DNA of 64,000 bases from Sphaerisporangium krabiense (lineage in GTDB: Bacteria; Actinomycetota; Actinomycetes; Streptosporangiales; Streptosporangiaceae), in NCBI RefSeq assembly GCF_014200435.1, contig NZ_JACHBR010000001.1, positions 1,922,001 to 1,986,000 on the forward strand, in the 5' to 3' direction. Position numbers and translations under genes: made by a program. This document shows, piece after piece, positions 60,902-64,000 of the stretch (within the stretch, counting starts at the first letter, position 1; the number at the start of each line of letters is the position of its first letter). Below the pieces are notes generated by a model. The model was not told where the DNA came from. It made no database searches and worked only from the letters and a program-made list of their open reading frames with translations.

Positions 60902-62338
60902 TTATCTGTTCCGTGAAATGTCACCGGCGGGCTCGGCGCCCTCCGTGGTCGCCGCCTTCGGCGCGCGCATCAGCAGAAGGCTCAGCACGGCGCCGCCCGC
61001 CGCGATGATCCCGGCCCCGGCGAAGGCCGCCTGGAAGCCGCCGGTGAGCCGGGCCGCGTCACCCAGCTCCGCGGCGCCGCGCGAGGTCGCGATCGCCGTC
61101 ATGACGGCGAGGCCGAGGGCCGAGCCCACCTGGTAGGTGGTGTTGACGATGCCGGAGGCCAGGCCGCTCTCCTCCGGCCGCACTCCCGACATCGCCGACA
61201 TCATCGCGGGGATGTAGGCCAGGGACATGCCGGCGGCGGCGACGAGCGAGGCGGGCAGCACGTCGACGGCGAACACGCCCTCGGCCCTGACCAGGGACAG
61301 CCCCGCCACTCCCGCCGCCAGGACCAGCAGGCCGATGACGATCAGCGGCTTGGCGCCGAACCGGCCGAGCAGACGGGCCGTGACGCCGATCATGAAGATC
61401 ATGATGGTCACGGTCATGGGGAGCAGGGCCGCGCCGCCGGCGAACGCGCCGTAGCCGAGGACCTGCTGAAGGTAGAGGTTGAGGAAGTACCACATCGGGA
61501 TCCAGGCGGCGCCCAGCAGCGCCATCGCCAGGTTGGCGGTGGCGAGGCCGGGGGTGCGCCAGATGCCGAGCGGCATGAGCGGCGCGCGGACCGCCCGCTG
61601 GACGAGCAGGAACAGCACGAGCAGGGCGACCGCTCCGGCCAGTTCCAGCGAGGTCGCGGCCGAGGTCCAGCCCTGCTCGGGCGCCCGCACGATGGCGAAC
61701 ACCGCCAGGGCGATGCCGGCGGTGACCGCGACGGCGCCGAGAACGTCGACCGTGCCGCGCCTGCCGCCGACCGCCGGCAGCAGGGCGGGGACGGCCAGCA
61801 GGGTCGCCACGCCGATGGGGATGTAGACGATGAAGACCCACGGCCAGCTCAGGTATTCGGCGATGACGCCGCCGAGGAAGACGCCGGCGGTGCCGCCGGC
61901 GGGGGCGGCGGCGCCGTACAGGGCCATGGCCTTGCCGAGTTCGCGCCGGTCGTGGCCGAAGAGCATCATGAGCAGGGTCATCGAGGCGGGCGCGATCAGC
62001 GCGCCGCCGATCCCCTGGACGCCACGGCCGGCGATCTCGACCCAGGCGTCGCCCGCCGCCGCCGCGATGGCCGACCCGGCGATCAGGATGATCCAGCCGG
62101 CGGTGAAGACCTTGCGGGCGCCGAGGAGGTCGGACAGCCGGCCGCCGAGCAGCAGCAGGCCGCCGAAGGCGATGACGTAAGCGTTGAAGACCCATTGCAG
62201 ACCGCTCTGGGTGAAGCCGAGGTCGCGCTGAATGTCGGGCAGCGCGACCCCGATGATCGAGGTGTCCATGATGACCATGAACTGCGCGGCGGCGAGCACG
62301 ATGAGTGCCCGCCATCTGCGCGGGCTGATGGCGTCCAT
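60902..62338 (-). CDS. DHA2-family MFS exporter
   Basis: 478 residues from ATG 62338 (MDAISPRRWRAL). 14 predicted helices. TM1 signature AAAQFMVIMDTSIIGVALPDI with the DHA2 Asp, GGRLSDLLGARKVF (motif A) and GIGGALIAPASM. Similar proteins export antibiotics and are common next to NRPS genes; the second NRPS locus lies just upstream. Its 285-nt upstream gap contains an 11-bp inverted repeat and two C-tract/G-tract boxes, so it is probably induced by a specific signal. Confidence 0.93.
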   Translation of the reverse strand: MDAISPRRWRALIVLAAAQFMVIMDTSIIGVALPDIQRDLGFTQSGLQWVFNAYVIAFGGLLLLGGRLSDLLGARKVFTAGWIILIAGSAIAAAAGDAWVEIAGRGVQGIGGALIAPASMTLLMMLFGHDRRELGKAMALYGAAAPAGGTAGVFLGGVIAEYLSWPWVFIVYIPIGVATLLAVPALLPAVGGRRGTVDVLGAVAVTAGIALAVFAIVRAPEQGWTSAATSLELAGAVALLVLFLLVQRAVRAPLMPLGIWRTPGLATANLAMALLGAAWIPMWYFLNLYLQQVLGYGAFAGGAALLPMTVTIMIFMIGVTARLLGRFGAKPLIVIGLLVLAAGVAGLSLVRAEGVFAVDVLPASLVAAAGMSLAYIPAMMSAMSGVRPEESGLASGIVNTTYQVGSALGLAVMTAIATSRGAAELGDAARLTGGFQAAFAGAGIIAAGGAVLSLLLMRAPKAATTEGAEPAGDISRNR

Positions 62339-62423
62339 GCGGAAACTCCTGTTCCCCGCGTCCGCGCCGACTGGCAGGATGCGGGAGGGGTGGGTGTGAT
62401 CTCGAACCGGACCGGCCCCGCGA

Positions 62424-62451
62424 GTGGGCGTGCATGCCAGTGCACGCCCAC
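62424..62451. promoter_or_regulatory. Inverted repeat GTGGGCGTGCA-TGCCAG-TGCACGCCCAC
   Basis: Perfect 11-bp arms with a 6-nt centre, 86 nt upstream of the exporter start. It could be an operator or a leader hairpin. Confidence 0.6.
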
Positions 62452-62552
62452 CACTCATGTCAGTGGCCGGAAGACGCCCGGCGCGCCGCCGCCCACGTGA
62501 TCGTGCCGTCGGCGACATCGGCGCCCGCGCCTCGGTGTTCCTTCCGTTCCTG

Positions 62553-62568
62553 ATACCCCTAGGGGGTA
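62553..62568. promoter_or_regulatory. CsoR-like box 1, ATACCCCTAGGGGGTA
   Basis: A near-perfect palindrome of C-tract and G-tract framed by TA, the pattern bound by CsoR-family tetrameric repressors in actinomycetes. It lies upstream of the exporter gene. Confidence 0.5.
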
Positions 62569-62594
62569 GGTGTATGGGACGGCAGGACGGTAAC

Positions 62595-62610
62595 ATACCC
62601 CCCAGGGGTT
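62595..62610. promoter_or_regulatory. CsoR-like box 2, ATACCCCCCAGGGGTT
   Basis: A second copy of the same pattern, 42 nt from the first (four helical turns, so on the same face of the DNA). It ends 13 nt from the SDR stop codon. Confidence 0.45.
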
Positions 62611-62623
62611 CATCAAGCAGGTC

Positions 62624-63493
62624 TCAGCGGGCGCTGTAGCCGCCGTCCACGGTGATGACGCCGCCGGTGACGCCGCGGGACTCGTCCGAGGCGAGCCAGA
62701 TGCAGGCGTTCGCGACGTCGTGGGCCGAGACCAGCCGCCGGGTCGGCTGGCCGTCGACGAAGACCTGCTCCTGACGGTCGGCGGGGATGCCGAGGGCGTC
62801 GGCGATGCCGCCGAGCATCCGGCCCTCCAGCTCCGGCTCGTCGCGGACCGACCCCGGGCACAACGCGTTGACCCGGACGCCGGACGTGGCGTAGTCCAGC
62901 GCGGCGGCGCGGGTGAGCCCGACGAGTCCGTGCTTGGCCGCCGTGTAGTTCGCGAAGTGCGGGTAGCCGACCACGCCCGCGGTCGAGGCGACGTTCACCA
63001 CGCTGCCGGCCCCACGGTCCAGCATGTGCGGGACGACCAGGCGCATCACGCGCCACGCGCCGGTCAGGTCGACGTCCACCATGAGCCGCCACTGGTCCTC
63101 GTCCAGCCCGTGCGCCGGGAGGCCCGCGGGCGTGGCGAGGCCCGCGTTGTTCACCAGGACGTCGACGCGCCCGAGGCGGTCCAGCGTGTCGCCGACCGCC
63201 GCCGCGAGCTCGTCCGGGGAGCGCACGTCGGCGTGGCGGGTGAGGACGGTCGCGCCGCGCTCCTCGCACAGCCGGCCGGTCATGCGCAACTGGGCCGCGG
63301 TCCCGAGCGGGTAGGTGGCGCCGGGGATGTCCGCGGCCACGTCGATCAGGGCGAGGTCGGCGCCCTCCGCCGCGAGCGCGAGCGCGCAGGCGCGGCCGAT
63401 GCCGCGAGCGGCGCCCGTGACGATCGCGACCCTGCGGTCCAGGCGTCCGGCGCGCCGGGGTGAAGTCGTCACAGCACCTTCCTCGTCGGTCAT
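62624..63493 (-). CDS. SDR oxidoreductase, mycofactocin-coupled type
   Basis: 289 residues from ATG 63493 in an ATGA overlap with the NRPS stop. Rossmann motif VTGAARGIGRACALAL, NNAG, catalytic Ser (NVASTAGVVG), Tyr and Lys (NYTAAKHGL). After strand beta2 (LALIDVAADIPG) there is an extra segment, ATYPLGTAAQLRMTGRLCEE. This insertion marks the SDR subfamily whose NAD does not exchange and which passes electrons to mycofactocin. No mycofactocin biosynthesis gene is in the window. Coupled to the NRPS, it probably tailors its product or precursor. Confidence 0.85.
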   Translation of the reverse strand: MTDEEGAVTTSPRRAGRLDRRVAIVTGAARGIGRACALALAAEGADLALIDVAADIPGATYPLGTAAQLRMTGRLCEERGATVLTRHADVRSPDELAAAVGDTLDRLGRVDVLVNNAGLATPAGLPAHGLDEDQWRLMVDVDLTGAWRVMRLVVPHMLDRGAGSVVNVASTAGVVGYPHFANYTAAKHGLVGLTRAAALDYATSGVRVNALCPGSVRDEPELEGRMLGGIADALGIPADRQEQVFVDGQPTRRLVSAHDVANACIWLASDESRGVTGGVITVDGGYSAR

Positions 63494-64000
63494 GCCGGAC
63501 GGGCCTGCCGCCGCAGCACCGCCGCGAGCCCGCGGACGGTGGGGTTGAGGTAGATCTCGCGGGGCGGCAGCTCGGCCAGCCCGTGTTCGGCCATCACGGT
63601 GAGCAGGCGGATCGCGGTCAGCGAGTTCCCGCCGAGGTCGAAGAAGTTGTCGTCGGGCCCGACGGGCGTCCGCAGGACCGCGGTCCACGCCGCCAGGACC
63701 GCCTCCTCCACGTCGCCGTTGACCGGCGCCGGCGGCGTGACCGGAGCGGGTGCGGCCGTGGAGACCTCGGCGAGCCGGTCCACGTCGAGCTTTCCGTTGG
63801 CGGTGAGCGGCAACGCCGCCACGACCGTGACCGAGGCGGGCACCATGTAGTCCGGCAGGACGCGGGCCACGCGCCGGCGGACGTCCTGTCCTGACGCGGC
63901 GGCGTCTCCGGCGACCACGTAGGCGTCGAGCCGGGCGCTGTCGGAGTCCGGCCCCCGGCGGAGCACGACGGCGGCGGCCGTCACGGCGGGAACGGCCAGC
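63490..64000 (-). CDS. NRPS, C-terminal fragment (end of A domain plus PCP)
   Basis: The last 169 codons are in the window; the gene continues beyond the right edge. They include the A9/A10 end of an adenylation domain (LPDYMVPASVTVV, ALPLTANGKLDVDRL with catalytic Lys) and a carrier domain with the phosphopantetheine Ser in FFDLGGNSLTAIRLL. There is no thioesterase after the PCP. It belongs to a second NRPS locus with the SDR and probably the exporter. Confidence 0.92.
   Translation of the reverse strand, partial: LAVPAVTAAAVVLRRGPDSDSARLDAYVVAGDAAASGQDVRRRVARVLPDYMVPASVTVVAALPLTANGKLDVDRLAEVSTAAPAPVTPPAPVNGDVEEAVLAAWTAVLRTPVGPDDNFFDLGGNSLTAIRLLTVMAEHGLAELPPREIYLNPTVRGLAAVLRRQARPA

Overview
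The window is very GC-rich, densely packed and free of mobile elements. It looks like a chromosomal accessory stretch of a filamentous actinomycete. The evidence is the codon bias, a mycothiol-type maleylpyruvate isomerase, an ECF41 sigma factor, a mycofactocin-type SDR, large secreted proteases and two NRPS loci. A Streptosporangiales-type host (Nonomuraea/Streptosporangium/Actinomadura-like) is my inference; no rRNA or other marker in the window proves it.

Layout. 1-1812: a minus-strand operon of a VTC-domain protein, a DUF4956 membrane protein and the first codons of a membrane-anchored protein. 1903-4070: an OmpR-type two-component pair. 4382-7643: a DHA2 exporter, then an ECF41 sigma factor divergent from a cysteine-less carboxymuconolactone-decarboxylase-like protein; matching promoter motifs lie on both strands between those two. 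7924-21139: a co-directional, mostly overlapping 13-kb catabolic operon (alcohol dehydrogenase, carbohydrate ABC importer, enolase-superfamily dehydratase, GntR regulator, aldehyde dehydrogenase, DUF2804, GlpD, GlpK, class III CoA-transferase). 21294-22657: small genes, including a 2Fe-2S ferredoxin-like protein. 22839-24614: a cobalt-type thiocyanate hydrolase operon (three subunits plus a probable activator). 24628-34666: a DUF1275 membrane protein with a triplicated start region, then a small NRPS system: stand-alone adenylation protein, free carrier protein and a C-A-PCP-C-A-PCP megasynthase without thioesterase. 34829-37275: a CbtB/CbtA cobalt transporter and an Amt channel. 37307-40449: a beta-phosphoglucomutase-like phosphatase and a GH65 phosphorylase. 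40634-41704: an SbnB-like dehydrogenase.

41752-54383 is an aromatic-degradation island. A flavin hydroxylase, extradiol dioxygenase and hydrolase open and cleave a catechol. MhpD/MhpF/MhpE-type enzymes take the hydroxypentadienoate to pyruvate and acetyl-CoA. A separate gentisate route (3-hydroxybenzoate 6-hydroxylase, gentisate dioxygenase, maleylpyruvate isomerase, fumarylpyruvate hydrolase) follows. One TetR and two IclR regulators sit among them with recognisable palindromes. 54384-55737 holds no gene I can support. 55738-60553: two secreted serine proteases (S1 and S8) face each other across a shared terminator. 60902-64000: a DHA2 exporter preceded by metal-repressor-like boxes, a mycofactocin-type SDR and the 3' end of a second NRPS.

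The strongest candidates for something undescribed are the NRPS system (starter A domain lacking the amino-group Asp, a condensation domain without catalytic His, no release domain, repeat-filled linkers) and the group of Co-dependent thiocyanate hydrolase, cobalt importer and an Amt with Glu replacing a pore His. All functional calls are from reading the sequence; no database search was run.
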